A stretch of DNA of 64,000 nucleotides. It comes from Fredinandcohnia humi (GTDB lineage: Bacteria > Bacillota > Bacilli > Bacillales > Bacillaceae_L). The notes beneath the pieces were generated by a model. The model did no database searches, was not told where the DNA came from, and was given only the letters and a program-made list of their open reading frames with translations. Positions within the stretch are counted from its first letter, which is position 1, and the number at the start of each line of letters is the position of its first letter. Where the stretch lies: assembly GCF_001439915.1 (NCBI RefSeq), contig NZ_LMBW01000002.1:179293-243292 (forward strand), written 5' to 3'. The position numbers and the translations under genes are program-made. Shown piece after piece: positions 11,596-19,928 of the stretch.

Positions 11596-12480
11596 ATGGA
11601 CCAAAACTATCCAGTTTACCCATACCTACCCATACCTTGGTGTTATCCAAAAAGTAGTGAATCAACCAATTGCTTTTCCACCGCAACACCAAGACCAGGT
11701 ACCTGGCTTGGAATGGAAAATGGTGCCAAGGCCAATATTTGACTATGTCGGCTTCACAGGTAGTGGAAAACTTAAGGGAATAGCAGCAATCATTACGGGT
11801 GATGATAGTGGGATTGGACGCGCGGCAGCAGTGGCTTTTGCGAAAGAAGGAGCTGATTTGACCATTGTTTATTTGCATGAGGAATATGATGCGAATGAAA
11901 CAAAGAAATATGTGGAACAATTTGAGGTCAATTGTCTCCTTATCCAAGCAGATTTGCGGAATCCATCAACCTCGGAACTTGCGGTTGCCCGTACAGTCGA
12001 AAAATATGGACGATTTTGGATATCGTGGTAAATAACGCTGCCGTACAACCTTACACAAAGGATATTATGGACGTATCAAACGAACAACTCGAAGACACGT
12101 TTCGGACCAATGTATTTCCACTGTTTTACATGACAAAAGCTGCCCTCCCCTATTTAAAACAAGGGAGTTCTATTATCAATACCGCATCAAGGGTTGCTTA
12201 CGAAGGTGCCGTCGTTACCTTTACACGTTCAATGGCATTATCACTCGCAGATAAAGGAATTCGTGTAAATGCCGTCGCTCCGGGACCAGCATGGACTCCC
12301 CTTACTGTAAGCACATATCCTGCGGATCATGTAGCTACACTTGGAACTGACATTCCAATGGGTAGGGCTGCACAACCATTTGAAATTGCTCCAGCATTTG
12401 TATACCTCGCAACAAATCAATCATTTTATGTAACAGGACAAGTTCTACATGTAAATGGAGGGATTACAAGATATTTATAA
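11596..12480 (+). pseudogene. SDR oxidoreductase of the GSP39/YhxC type, degraded
   Basis: The DNA encodes a short-chain dehydrogenase of the YdaD/YhxC/GSP39 group, split over three frame segments. ATG 11596 (with GAGGAGG upstream) opens MDQNYPVYPYLPIPW; an extra A in the run 11649-11653 shifts into the frame with QHQDQVPGLEW and the Rossmann motif TGDDSGIGRAAA; a further indel at the T-run 12014-12017 shifts back into VVNNAAVQPYTKDIMD. In addition about 13 codons are missing at 12205: NTASRVAYEG runs straight into AVVTFTRSMAL, so the catalytic YxxxK that belongs between them is absent. The C-terminal YVTGQVLHVNGG is intact. The product cannot be an active SDR. Confidence 0.9.
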
Positions 12481-12483
12481 ACT

Positions 12484-12512
12484 TGTCCCCCTTCATTCAA
12501 AAAAGGGGGACA
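12484..12512. terminator. Bidirectional terminator between SDR pseudogene and protease gene
   Basis: Perfect 10-base stem TGTCCCCCTT / AAGGGGGACA with a 9-base loop, between two convergent genes. Confidence 0.85.
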
Positions 12513-12547
12513 AAATTTACTTATTATCTAGAAGTTTTACTGTAATC

Positions 12548-13525
12548 CTAATTAATAACATTCACACTTGAAGTGGGAATCAAATCATGCAATTTTTCTA
12601 CTATGTTTAGCATGAGAAATCCATTTCCTTCAGCGCTTTTTCTATTCCCCAATGGTACAGTTCGTCTGATAAGCTGAGCATAGACCTCTGCTTCACTAAG
12701 CGTTCTATCAAACTCTTTTTCACTTAGATTGACAATTAAAGCGATGGCGCCTGCAACATGCGGAGTCGCCATAGAAGTTCCTGTTAGTCTTGCATATTTA
12801 TTGTCGGGATAGGTTGAAACCACATCTACGCCAGGAGCTACAAGATCTAATTCTGTGTGAGTGTTGGAAAATGGAGCAAGCAGCAAATCCATGTCTACAG
12901 CTCCAACCGAAATCACTTCATTATAGGCTCCAGGGTAGGCATACTCAAATGTATCATCCCGGGAATCCCCTTCGTTCCCCGCAGCAACAACGACAGAAAT
13001 ACCTTGATTTACAGCATTTTGAATCGCCTGATGCATTTCAGGTACATCTTCGGGACCACCTAGTGACATGGAAATCACCCTAACTTTTTCGTTGTTAGGA
13101 CCTTGCCATTCAACTGCATAGTTGATGGCATTTATGATCCATTCATAATTCCCTGCCCCTTCTCCCGTCAATGCTTTTAGACTTAAAATCTGAGCCTTCG
13201 GAGCAACCCCCACAACTCCCTCATTATTAAGACTTGCAGCAATGGTACCTGATACATGTGTGCCATGACCATTATTGTCTTCAAATACCTCGGTGTCTCC
13301 ATGATAATCTGTTGTAAAGTTCCGTCCAGAAATAACTCTATCCTTTAGATCTGGATGAGAAGTGTCAATCCCAGTGTCAATAACTGCGATGACAATGCCT
13401 TCACCTTGCTTGCTATCATCCCAAATGGCAGGGGCTTGTACCAACTGAACTCCCTCTGGTGTTTCATTGGTTTGATCAACAACAGACTGAATGGTAAACG
13501 GTAATAATTTGACTTGATTTTTCAA
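12548..13525 (-). CDS. Intracellular subtilisin-like serine protease (ISP type)
   Basis: The catalytic triad is Asp50 (VIDTGIDTSHPDL), His87 (NGHGTHVSGT) and Ser251 (GTSMATPHVAG), with the oxyanion Asn in AAGNEGDS. No signal peptide is present and the N-terminus carries the short LLPF motif (residues 7-10) corresponding to the LIPY/F pro-sequence that blocks the active site in Bacillus intracellular subtilisins until it is clipped. The 325-residue length matches that group. The start is TTG 13525, after AAGGAGGAG. Such enzymes degrade cytoplasmic protein as cells enter stationary phase and sporulate. Single-gene unit with a shared terminator at 12484. Confidence 0.94.
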   Translation of the reverse strand: MKNQVKLLPFTIQSVVDQTNETPEGVQLVQAPAIWDDSKQGEGIVIAVIDTGIDTSHPDLKDRVISGRNFTTDYHGDTEVFEDNNGHGTHVSGTIAASLNNEGVVGVAPKAQILSLKALTGEGAGNYEWIINAINYAVEWQGPNNEKVRVISMSLGGPEDVPEMHQAIQNAVNQGISVVVAAGNEGDSRDDTFEYAYPGAYNEVISVGAVDMDLLLAPFSNTHTELDLVAPGVDVVSTYPDNKYARLTGTSMATPHVAGAIALIVNLSEKEFDRTLSEAEVYAQLIRRTVPLGNRKSAEGNGFLMLNIVEKLHDLIPTSSVNVIN

Positions 13526-13798
13526 GACGATACTCCTCCTTCAAATCTTTTTTACAAACTAATTACCCTTCTTCCCTTCTGTCTAGCCTAGGAGTGTCGG
13601 TTTGTCGTTTACAAGATGGCTAACCTTCATCAGTAGCGGAAGGTTTGTTTCATTATACTAACTGAGAAATGTGATATCAAGACAAAATACTGAAAATTAT
13701 GAAAATGAATATTTTGTCCTAATCCATTTTTAACATAATAATAGAACCAGAAGAGCATCATAAAAATAGAAGTAATTTTTAAATGGAGGTAAAAAGAT

Positions 13799-13936
13799 AT
13801 GTCGAAAAATAATAACAAATCACCATCTGATATTGAATATAGTATATGGGATACAAATACAGACAAAGCCCATACAACATTGCCAAACCATTCTACTGAA
13901 TTAAGTAAGAAACAATCACAGCAAAAGCAAAAATGA
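13799..13936 (+). CDS. Small hydrophilic protein (45 aa), unknown
   Basis: A 45-codon gene with an excellent ribosome binding site, GGAGGT at 13785-13790, eight bases before ATG 13799, and its own terminator at 13977-14014. The product is very hydrophilic: it begins MSKNNNKSPSDIEYSIWDTN, has a THAT-like Pro/His/Thr middle and ends in KKQSQQKQK. It resembles the small, Lys/Gln/Ser-rich proteins found in spores, but I cannot place it in a named Ssp family. It lies alone between two minus-strand genes. Confidence 0.75.
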   Translation: MSKNNNKSPSDIEYSIWDTNTDKAHTTLPNHSTELSKKQSQQKQK

Positions 13937-13976
13937 AATAATGCCACATTCGGGTACTAAATAAATCTGCCTAAAT

Positions 13977-14014
13977 AAAAAGCAGACCATTTTTACGATT
14001 TGGTCTGCTTTTTA
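13977..14014. terminator. Bidirectional terminator
   Basis: Perfect 9-base stem AGCAGACCA / TGGTCTGCT with A-run on the left and T-run on the right. It serves the small 45-codon gene and, on the other strand, the nitronate monooxygenase-like gene. Confidence 0.88.
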
Positions 14015-14020
14015 TTCCGC

Positions 14021-15100
14021 CTATCCCAATATCTTTTCAGCTTCGCCCATAAGTTCCTTGATAATCATTTCCGCTGGATTTTCTTGATGAATGAATCGAA
14101 GACCTTGACCTGCCCATAGGGACATATACTCAATTTGATTTTGTTTTGAAGCTTCTTTTCTAATGCTACTTGTTGCTGTATTTTGAATTGGATAAGGTAA
14201 TGGAGGAACACCTGAATCATCAAATTCTTCAATAAATGTATTTTTAATACCTCTCGCAGGCCTTCCAGAAAAGTTTTTCGTAATAACAGTTTGTTCTTCT
14301 GTACTATCAAACAGAGCCTTCTTGTAGAGTGGATGAATCCCGGACTCTTTCGACCCCAAGAACTTTGTCCCCATTTGGACACCTTGCGCCCCTAAAGCAA
14401 GAGCTGCCACTAATCCCCTTCCATTCATGACCCCTCCAGCTGCTACAACTGGTATCTTAACATTTTCTACTACTTGTGGAATGAGTGAAAAAGTTCCTAT
14501 ATTTGCTCCCTGGGGGTGCTCTTTTATATCAAATGTGCTTCGATGACCACCAGCATCACTGCCTTGGGCTACAATGACATCAACTCCTGCTCTTTCCGCA
14601 ATCATTGCTTCCTTAACAGTAGTAACCATCGAGATTACCTTTATGTTCCTTTTTTTCGCAGCTTCCATTTTATCCGCTGGTAGAATACCAAAAGCTGTGC
14701 TGATAATAGGCACCTCTTCTTCTATTAAAACTTGAAACCTTTCGTCGAACGGATCTGACGTATGGAACTGTATATCTTCTTCTTTAATCCCGAGATGTTT
14801 TCCGGTGCTTACCAACACATCTTTTACCTCGTGTTCGCGTTTCTTTTCATTTGGATTAATGGGATCCTTTGCACAAAACATGTTAACCGCAAAAGGGCGA
14901 TCTGTTTGCTGCTTTATGTCCCTAATTGCCTTCCTTATGTCGTCTGGCATCATGTACCCGGCACCCAAAGTTCCCAATCCTCCGGCATTACAAACATTCG
15001 CGATAAGTTCCACTGTCGTAGAACCTCCAGCCATGCCAGCTTGTATAATGGGATATTTAATATTTAGTACATCGCATATAGGTGTATGTAAAGTGATCAT
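14021..15100 (-). CDS. Nitronate monooxygenase / FabK-like FMN enzyme
   Basis: A 359-residue TIM-barrel flavoprotein of the nitropropane dioxygenase (NMO) family: YPIIQAGMAGGSTTVELIAN at the N-terminus, VDVIVAQGSDAGGHRS (flavin/active-site His in GGH) and IPVVAAGGVMNGRGLVAALALGAQGVQMGTKFL (phosphate binding). Nitronate monooxygenases oxidise alkyl nitronates; the FabK enoyl-ACP reductases share the fold, so the reaction is not certain. The GGH histidine and the length favour nitronate monooxygenase. AAGGAG precedes ATG 15100. Monocistronic, terminator at 13977. Confidence 0.9.
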   Translation of the reverse strand: MITLHTPICDVLNIKYPIIQAGMAGGSTTVELIANVCNAGGLGTLGAGYMMPDDIRKAIRDIKQQTDRPFAVNMFCAKDPINPNEKKREHEVKDVLVSTGKHLGIKEEDIQFHTSDPFDERFQVLIEEEVPIISTAFGILPADKMEAAKKRNIKVISMVTTVKEAMIAERAGVDVIVAQGSDAGGHRSTFDIKEHPQGANIGTFSLIPQVVENVKIPVVAAGGVMNGRGLVAALALGAQGVQMGTKFLGSKESGIHPLYKKALFDSTEEQTVITKNFSGRPARGIKNTFIEEFDDSGVPPLPYPIQNTATSSIRKEASKQNQIEYMSLWAGQGLRFIHQENPAEMIIKELMGEAEKILG

Positions 15101-15343
15101 CTTTCTTCTCCTTTTCTATATTTGTTTTATTTAAAAACCCACCACTTGTTAAAATAAGCATATCTCCTATTTGCCCCAGCTACGCGATAAAATAATTGAA
15201 TAGTTGATGGATTAGAATTGATTCATTGATTGGAGGTACTTTATTAGAAGTAATATCTTAATTGGCGGACGCGCTTGAAAAGCGCCCTATTCTGGTAGAA
15301 TGTTTGAGATTAGCTTAATAAAGAAAATCCCTCAGTAATTGAC

Positions 15344-15766
15344 CTAAGATTTGTTGCTTTTAATGGAAAAAAAGTAAAAAATTCCACCAATCATCCAAAA
15401 TGGTTCCCAAAAAATTAACCTCCAAAACGTTGCATATGAGTTTAAATCAAAATCAAAAATATGAAACGTACTTAGTGAAATTGTGACGAAATTAAGAAAA
15501 CCATATAAGAACAATAAGGCTCCCACAATTTTTGTTACGTAAAAAAGAATTCCGGTTATAATGGGTTTCTTCCATTGAATAAGAAGCATTAACAATAATA
15601 TGAACCCGAGTAATTTAATAATACCGGTAAGCCAAACAATCATAATGAACGAGGGGGAAAGGTTTATGGACATCTCATAAATTGAGCCTCCTAGAGATCT
15701 TGCTCCAAGTAAGCCACCCATCGCCCAATAAAAGCTCATACCTGAAAAAATAATGGTCCAAATCAT
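15344..15766 (-). CDS. DUF3995-like four-helix membrane protein
   Basis: The 140-residue product has four membrane segments (about residues 1-15, 40-62, 72-95 and 112-135) and the MSFYWAMGGLLGARSLGG motif typical of the DUF3995 family, whose function is unknown. ATG 15766 has no ribosome binding site; the nearest good one (AGAGGAG, about 15810) points into a different frame, and no in-frame start codon lies between. The true 5' end may therefore be damaged by a frameshift or may use an unusual start. Confidence 0.65.
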   Translation of the reverse strand: MIWTIIFSGMSFYWAMGGLLGARSLGGSIYEMSINLSPSFIMIVWLTGIIKLLGFILLLMLLIQWKKPIITGILFYVTKIVGALLFLYGFLNFVTISLSTFHIFDFDLNSYATFWRLIFWEPFWMIGGIFYFFSIKSNKS

Positions 15767-16381
15767 ACCTAAAGCGATGAACCAATAATTCCTTTGCGTT
15801 GGAAAACACTCCTCTATAATCGTTTTCCACTTTTATTCCATTAAGAAATTCAAATTATTTTTCTTAACTTTTAATAATTTTCAACCCTATATCACATTTT
15901 AAATTGTATTTGTACTCCTTCTACAAAGTTCCTTTTTTACCTTCTTAAAAAAACAAAATCAAGAATCTGCCCCCTGATTGAACAAAAAAATTAATTCCAT
16001 ACAAGAGCCAAAACAATCCATCATGCAACAAAATGCAAAACAGCACCTCTAAATTAGAGGGTGCTGTTAATTTTTCGCAATAACCTCATGTACTTATGGT
16101 ACGGTTCAACCCATCTGTATAAGCCGAAGTATTTTTTAAAAAAATATACAATCTTTATGTTGCTAAAAAAAGTGTCATTTCCAAATAGCGAAAAGAACGA
16201 TTTGCTCAAAAGTTACCATTTAACTTAAATTGGGTAAGTCCGCCATTTCTAATCCAGCCCTTAGTTTTCTCAAAATTTTATGGATCTTTTAATATTCCAC
16301 AACATAGGAATAACTTGGTATTATTTTTGGAATCTGAACTTTTGCGAAAATGGCTGGTTTTCTAGGAAAGGTGATGTGACT
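15767..16381. other. Intergenic stretch, hairpin and TACGGTTC motif only
   Basis: No gene is seen in this 615-bp stretch. It contains the hairpin 16038-16076 and an 18-base string (16091-16108, TACTTATGGTACGGTTCA) repeated exactly at 21875-21892. Confidence 0.5.
16038..16076. terminator. Strong hairpin with T-run
   Basis: AACAGCACC-CTCTA type stem with its complement TAGAGGGTGCTGTT, followed by TTTTT at 16071-16075. No intact gene runs into it from the left; it could end an older transcript or insulate the ABC remnant downstream. Confidence 0.65.
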
Positions 16382-16757
16382 ATGTATATTTTAGAGGTTC
16401 GGAATTTAAAGAAATCTTTTGGTTCCATTCAAGCCGTTAAAGATATTAGCTTTTCTGTACAAGAAGGAGAGATTTTTACCATCATCGGACCAAATGGCGC
16501 AGGAAAAACAACAACACTTGAGATGATTGCACGCAATCACCATTAAAAAGAAAATAGGTGTACAGCCTCAATCTAGTGCCATGTTTGATTTATTGACCCC
16601 TGAAGAAAATTTTAATCTATTTGCTACATTTTACGATAAGGCGCGGTCAACTGAGGAAATTCTCAAGTTGGTAAATCTGACCGAGCACCGAAAGAATCAA
16701 GTCAAGAAATTATCTGGTGGTCAGCGGCAACGACTTGCAATCGGGCTTGCCATGATT
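16382..16757 (+). pseudogene. ABC transporter ATPase, N-terminal half, frameshifted
   Basis: ATG 16382 after GGAAAGGTGA opens an ABC-2 type (CcmA/DrrA-like) ATPase: YILEVRNLKKSFGSIQAVK, Walker A GPNGAGKTTT and LEMI. About 20 codons are then missing and the frame shifts at about 16525, after which KKKIGVQPQSSAMFDLL and the signature LSGGQRQRLAIGLAMI continue. The homology stops exactly where the Walker B block should begin. The missing second half is found next door on the opposite strand (16758-16947). The gene is dead. Confidence 0.88.
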
Positions 16758-16947
16758 CCTGGTCAACGATACACACCCTGTCGCTAAGCTTTTCCGCTTC
16801 TTCCATGTAATGAGTTGTGAGAATAGTCGTTTTCCCTAATTTCTTAAGCTCAAGAATAATCTCCCAAACATTTGTCGTGCCTGAGGATCGAGTCCGGTTG
16901 TTGGTTCATCCAGAAATACGACTTCTGGATCAATTGTGTCAACCAGG
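16758..16947 (-). pseudogene. Inverted C-terminal half of the same ABC ATPase
   Basis: Read on the minus strand this piece gives DPEVVFLDEPTTGLDPQARQMF (Walker B and D-loop), a one-base shift, then WEIILELKKLG, TTHYMEEAEKLSDRVCIVDQ (H-loop). It begins and ends exactly where the plus-strand half leaves off, and the segment is bounded by CCTGGT (16758-16763) and ACCAGG (16942-16947), a short inverted repeat. A roughly 190-bp inversion inside the gene is the simplest explanation. Confidence 0.82.
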
Positions 16948-17092
16948 TAATACGATGAAACAAAGGACGGTACTATTGCCCCAAATTTATTTATTCTTCT
17001 TGGGTTATCAAAATTTCGCAAAAAAATCTTGCTCCTAATTTTCCAAAGGTCCGACTTGTTAATATTCACAAGTTGGGCCTTCTTAGGCACAA

Positions 17093-17195
17093 GATTTCTT
17101 TAAAAGAGACAATCAGTCCCCCGCCAGTTAAAGCAACGAGGACTGGCCCAAAAATAAACATAAATAACTGCAACAGGAAAATTAAAAAATATACC
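17093..17195 (-). pseudogene. Possible ABC-2 permease fragment
   Basis: One minus-strand frame reads a hydrophobic string LLQLFMFIFGPVLVALTGG followed by LIVSFKEI, like the start of an ABC-2 permease membrane segment. No start or stop of a complete gene is present. It is probably the remains of the permease that partnered the ATPase at 16382, now also reversed. Weak support. Confidence 0.35.
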
Positions 17196-17240
17196 ACTTA
17201 AGCCAAATACATTTTTTTCAAAAAACTCCCTCTATTTGTG

Positions 17241-17255
17241 ATACGGTTCCCGTAT
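17241..17255. promoter_or_regulatory. TetR-operator-like palindrome ATACGG-TTC-CCGTAT
   Basis: A perfect 6+6 inverted repeat with a 3-base spacer lies just upstream of the permease fragment (minus strand). The core TACGGTTC also occurs at 16098 and 21884, so this may be an operator family for one regulator. Confidence 0.4.
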
Positions 17256-17340
17256 TGTATCTAAATGAGGTTGGGGCATAATCATTATTTCCCCTGCTGA
17301 CTTGTTAGATGAAATGGAGATTATAGATACATAGGTTTAA

Positions 17341-18513
17341 TTAGTAGAAGGGCGTTTTTTTTTGAGGCAAAGGAGGCATCTCATTCACAGAAATCACATC
17401 ATCAGTCTTTTTTATTGGTTTTTCCCAATATTGTTCATTATTTGGTAAATCGTCAAACCAAGATGCTGTAGGTGGACAGTCCAGAATCATGAAATTTCCA
17501 TAATCGCCATCACGTGATTGGTGATATTTAAGGTAGGCCTTTCCATTCTCGATTGCAAGAATTTCAATTTTACCAGAAGTATGACTCATAACTAATTTGA
17601 CCCGTTTACCGAGGCCGGAGGTTTTAGCCTTCGCTTCCTCAACGATACGGTATACTTGTTCTAATGGCAGAACAAACGAAGCGTTTCCTGCTACAGGACG
17701 ATTCACAAAAAAATAATAAGGAGTAACTCCTGCCCAAGATAGTTTATCTAACAACTCGCCTAGGACAGTTGGATCATCGTTAATTCCCTTCAGTACTGGA
17801 GACTGATTGACAACGATTACTCCTGCTTCTTGTAGAGCTTCAATTGCTCTAAGTGCCTGAGATGTCATTTCTCGTGGATGATTAATATGGGCCATGACAT
17901 ATATCTTTTTGTTCACAGTAGAATGCTCTTTCAATAAAGCCAATAGTTCTTCGTCTTCGTAAATCCGCATAGGATTAAATACAGGTATTTTGGAGCCAAT
18001 CCTGATAATTTGTACATGGTCAATATTACGTAATTCTTCAAGAATCCATCGCAATTTTGGGGTACCCAGTATTAGAGGATCTCCCCCTGTAAGAAGAACA
18101 TTATTAATTTCGGGTGTTTTTCTGATGTATTCAATCCCATCGGTTACATCGGACATAGCCTCTTTTACATCTGAACGAAACAACCGCTTACGAAAACAAT
18201 ATCTGCAGTAGGCTCCACAAACTTCAGAAACCAAAAGTAGAGCAGTAGTAGAGTATTTATGTTGGCAGCCTTTTACAGCATAGTTTGTGTCCTCATCAGA
18301 TGCGTCCCATCTGCCGTATTCCAATAATTCCTCAGAGGACGGAATCACCAACTTGCGAAGTGGGTCATCTGGATCAGACCAGTCAATAAGATTTAAATAA
18401 TATTCATTTATTCGAAAAACAAACTTATTGGTAACAGTTTCAAGTACTCTTTTTTCCTCCTCACTCAATTCTTGTATTTTACTTATATTTGTTATATATT
18501 TAGGATTTTGCAT
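17341..18513 (-). CDS. KamA-family radical SAM aminomutase
   Basis: The [4Fe-4S]/SAM motif is CGAYCRYC (residues 99-106 of the 390-residue product), inside SEVCGAYCRYCFRKRLF, and LLTGGDPLI follows. The PLP-binding lysine is probably the Lys of SHTSGKIEI (residue 315), placed like that of EpmB and lysine 2,3-aminomutase. The enzyme should move an alpha-amino group to the beta position of an amino acid; lysine is the classic substrate, but glutamate aminomutases are close relatives and the substrate is not settled. ATG 18513 is chosen because AGGAGGT sits nine bases upstream; the frame is open further back but has no ribosome binding site. It is the last gene of a cluster with three ATP-grasp genes, 37 bp after the nearest. 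Confidence 0.9.
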   Translation of the reverse strand: MQNPKYITNISKIQELSEEEKRVLETVTNKFVFRINEYYLNLIDWSDPDDPLRKLVIPSSEELLEYGRWDASDEDTNYAVKGCQHKYSTTALLLVSEVCGAYCRYCFRKRLFRSDVKEAMSDVTDGIEYIRKTPEINNVLLTGGDPLILGTPKLRWILEELRNIDHVQIIRIGSKIPVFNPMRIYEDEELLALLKEHSTVNKKIYVMAHINHPREMTSQALRAIEALQEAGVIVVNQSPVLKGINDDPTVLGELLDKLSWAGVTPYYFFVNRPVAGNASFVLPLEQVYRIVEEAKAKTSGLGKRVKLVMSHTSGKIEILAIENGKAYLKYHQSRDGDYGNFMILDCPPTASWFDDLPNNEQYWEKPIKKTDDVISVNEMPPLPQKKTPFY

Positions 18514-18550
18514 GTTTAAAAAACCTCCTGGATAAAATTTAAATCTCATC

Positions 18551-19759
18551 TTATCTTTCATCTCTAGTCCAGCCACGACCGAATTGCCTCGAGACTGGAC
18601 CCCACATTCCCCCCCAACCTTTATCGGACGAAGTTCTTCTTTGCATATATAAATATTTGGAGAATAATAGAGGATTAAGGAAAGCCTGATGAAATGTCTC
18701 TTTATCGTAGGCTTTCATGAGGGAGACTTTTGCTGATTTAGAATTCGGCTCAATAAACCATATCTCTCCAGCTTGATCAATCCCAAAATCGATTCCTATT
18801 TCTCCAAACGTCCCATACACCTTTTCCAAGGATTCATAAATGGTAAAAAGAAATTGATGAACCCTTTCCATTAATTCCTTTACTGTAATGTCAGGATAAT
18901 TCAGGATTTTTTTCAAAAATATTTCTATAGGATATGCTGATGAATGAATGGTAATAGGAGATTGCCTTTTTCCAATTCTTGCACAAACTCCAATAATATT
19001 AATCTTTCCTTCTCCATCTCTCTGTAATTCTGCCCGAAAATCAACTTTACTGTCATTGATATTAATTAAATTGATCCCTTTTTGGATGATAAATTCCCTT
19101 TTACCAAAAAACTTGTAAATTTCTTGAACTAAATCTTTCCAAGATTCTGCTTGACCTCTAAACATTTTATCCACATAGTAACTATACTCGAATTTCCCGT
19201 TTGGCTTCTTCCGGATTCGGAAAATCCATCTCCCCCGTCCACCACGCACTCCTTTTAAATACGCTTCATTATTATTTTGTAAAAACTTTCGCAAATCTCT
19301 TTCCTCTTGATACAAAACCGAATATGGGAGATATTTCTCAACCTCTTTTATTTGACTCAGATCTCGATAAACCTCCCATTTGTTGAAGTAGGATTGGGAA
19401 TTAAACTTTATTACTTGATGTTTATCAAGAACATCTTCAATACGTTTCGTGATAAATTTGCTTGATCTGCCACCTGCACGTCGATTGTAGAGAACGTCAG
19501 GTAAAGGGAAATAATCTTGCTTCCATTGGTTTGAATCTATATCAAAACTAGTACCTAAAATAACATTCTTCTTAAAATCAAAGTCTTTAATTGAGAAGAA
19601 AAATAGGGTAACACCTGCCTCAACACTTGCTTTAGCCAATTCTTGAAGTCTATTGTAGCTGCTGAATTCATAATTCTGTTTGTTCAATCTTCTAATTACT
19701 GAATTATTAATAAAAGTACCCACAAGGGGACGTTTTAAAGGCACCATTAGTTCCGTCAT
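18551..19759 (-). CDS. YheC/YheD family ATP-grasp protein, full length
   Basis: The 402-residue protein has the N-terminal YheC/YheD domain (GTFINNSVIRRLNKQNYEF, then DVLYNRRAGGRSSKF and FNKWEVYRDL at about 125-135) and a C-terminal ATP-grasp fold: YLKGVRGGRGRWIFRI, the strand FIIQKGINLI, DFRAELQRD and the metal-binding end GEIWFIEPNSKSAK. YheC and YheD of B. subtilis are spore-coat-associated; ATP-grasp enzymes usually ligate a carboxylate to an amine or thiol. The first ATG (19759) overlaps GGGAG; ATG 19747 with that site 12 bases upstream is the alternative start. Third gene in the cluster leading to the KamA-type aminomutase. Confidence 0.9.
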   Translation of the reverse strand: MTELMVPLKRPLVGTFINNSVIRRLNKQNYEFSSYNRLQELAKASVEAGVTLFFFSIKDFDFKKNVILGTSFDIDSNQWKQDYFPLPDVLYNRRAGGRSSKFITKRIEDVLDKHQVIKFNSQSYFNKWEVYRDLSQIKEVEKYLPYSVLYQEERDLRKFLQNNNEAYLKGVRGGRGRWIFRIRKKPNGKFEYSYYVDKMFRGQAESWKDLVQEIYKFFGKREFIIQKGINLININDSKVDFRAELQRDGEGKINIIGVCARIGKRQSPITIHSSAYPIEIFLKKILNYPDITVKELMERVHQFLFTIYESLEKVYGTFGEIGIDFGIDQAGEIWFIEPNSKSAKVSLMKAYDKETFHQAFLNPLLFSKYLYMQRRTSSDKGWGGMWGPVSRQFGRGWTRDER

Positions 19760-19928
19760 CTCCCTGGTATTCTAAGGTATGGTATGGCTATAAGAAACAC
19801 AAAGAAACGACATTCACCCATGCATAGATAATTTGTTTCTGAATAGCCTAATTAAAAGCCAATGTCTCTAAATAGAGCGACTTACTCATTTTTGAAAAAT
19901 TCCGAATTCGGACTCTAGAAGAGTTTCT
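19760..19928. other. Spacer within ATP-grasp cluster
   Basis: A 169-bp gap that may hold a promoter for the downstream ATP-grasp/kamA pair. It includes a perfect 12-base palindrome TCCGAATTCGGA at 19901-19912, close to the stop codon of the upstream gene. Confidence 0.35.

Noticed and set aside
13630-13947. 105-codon minus-strand frame opposite the small 45-codon gene
   Set aside because: Aromatic/Cys-rich composition with no start signal; the plus-strand small gene has the proper signals and terminator.
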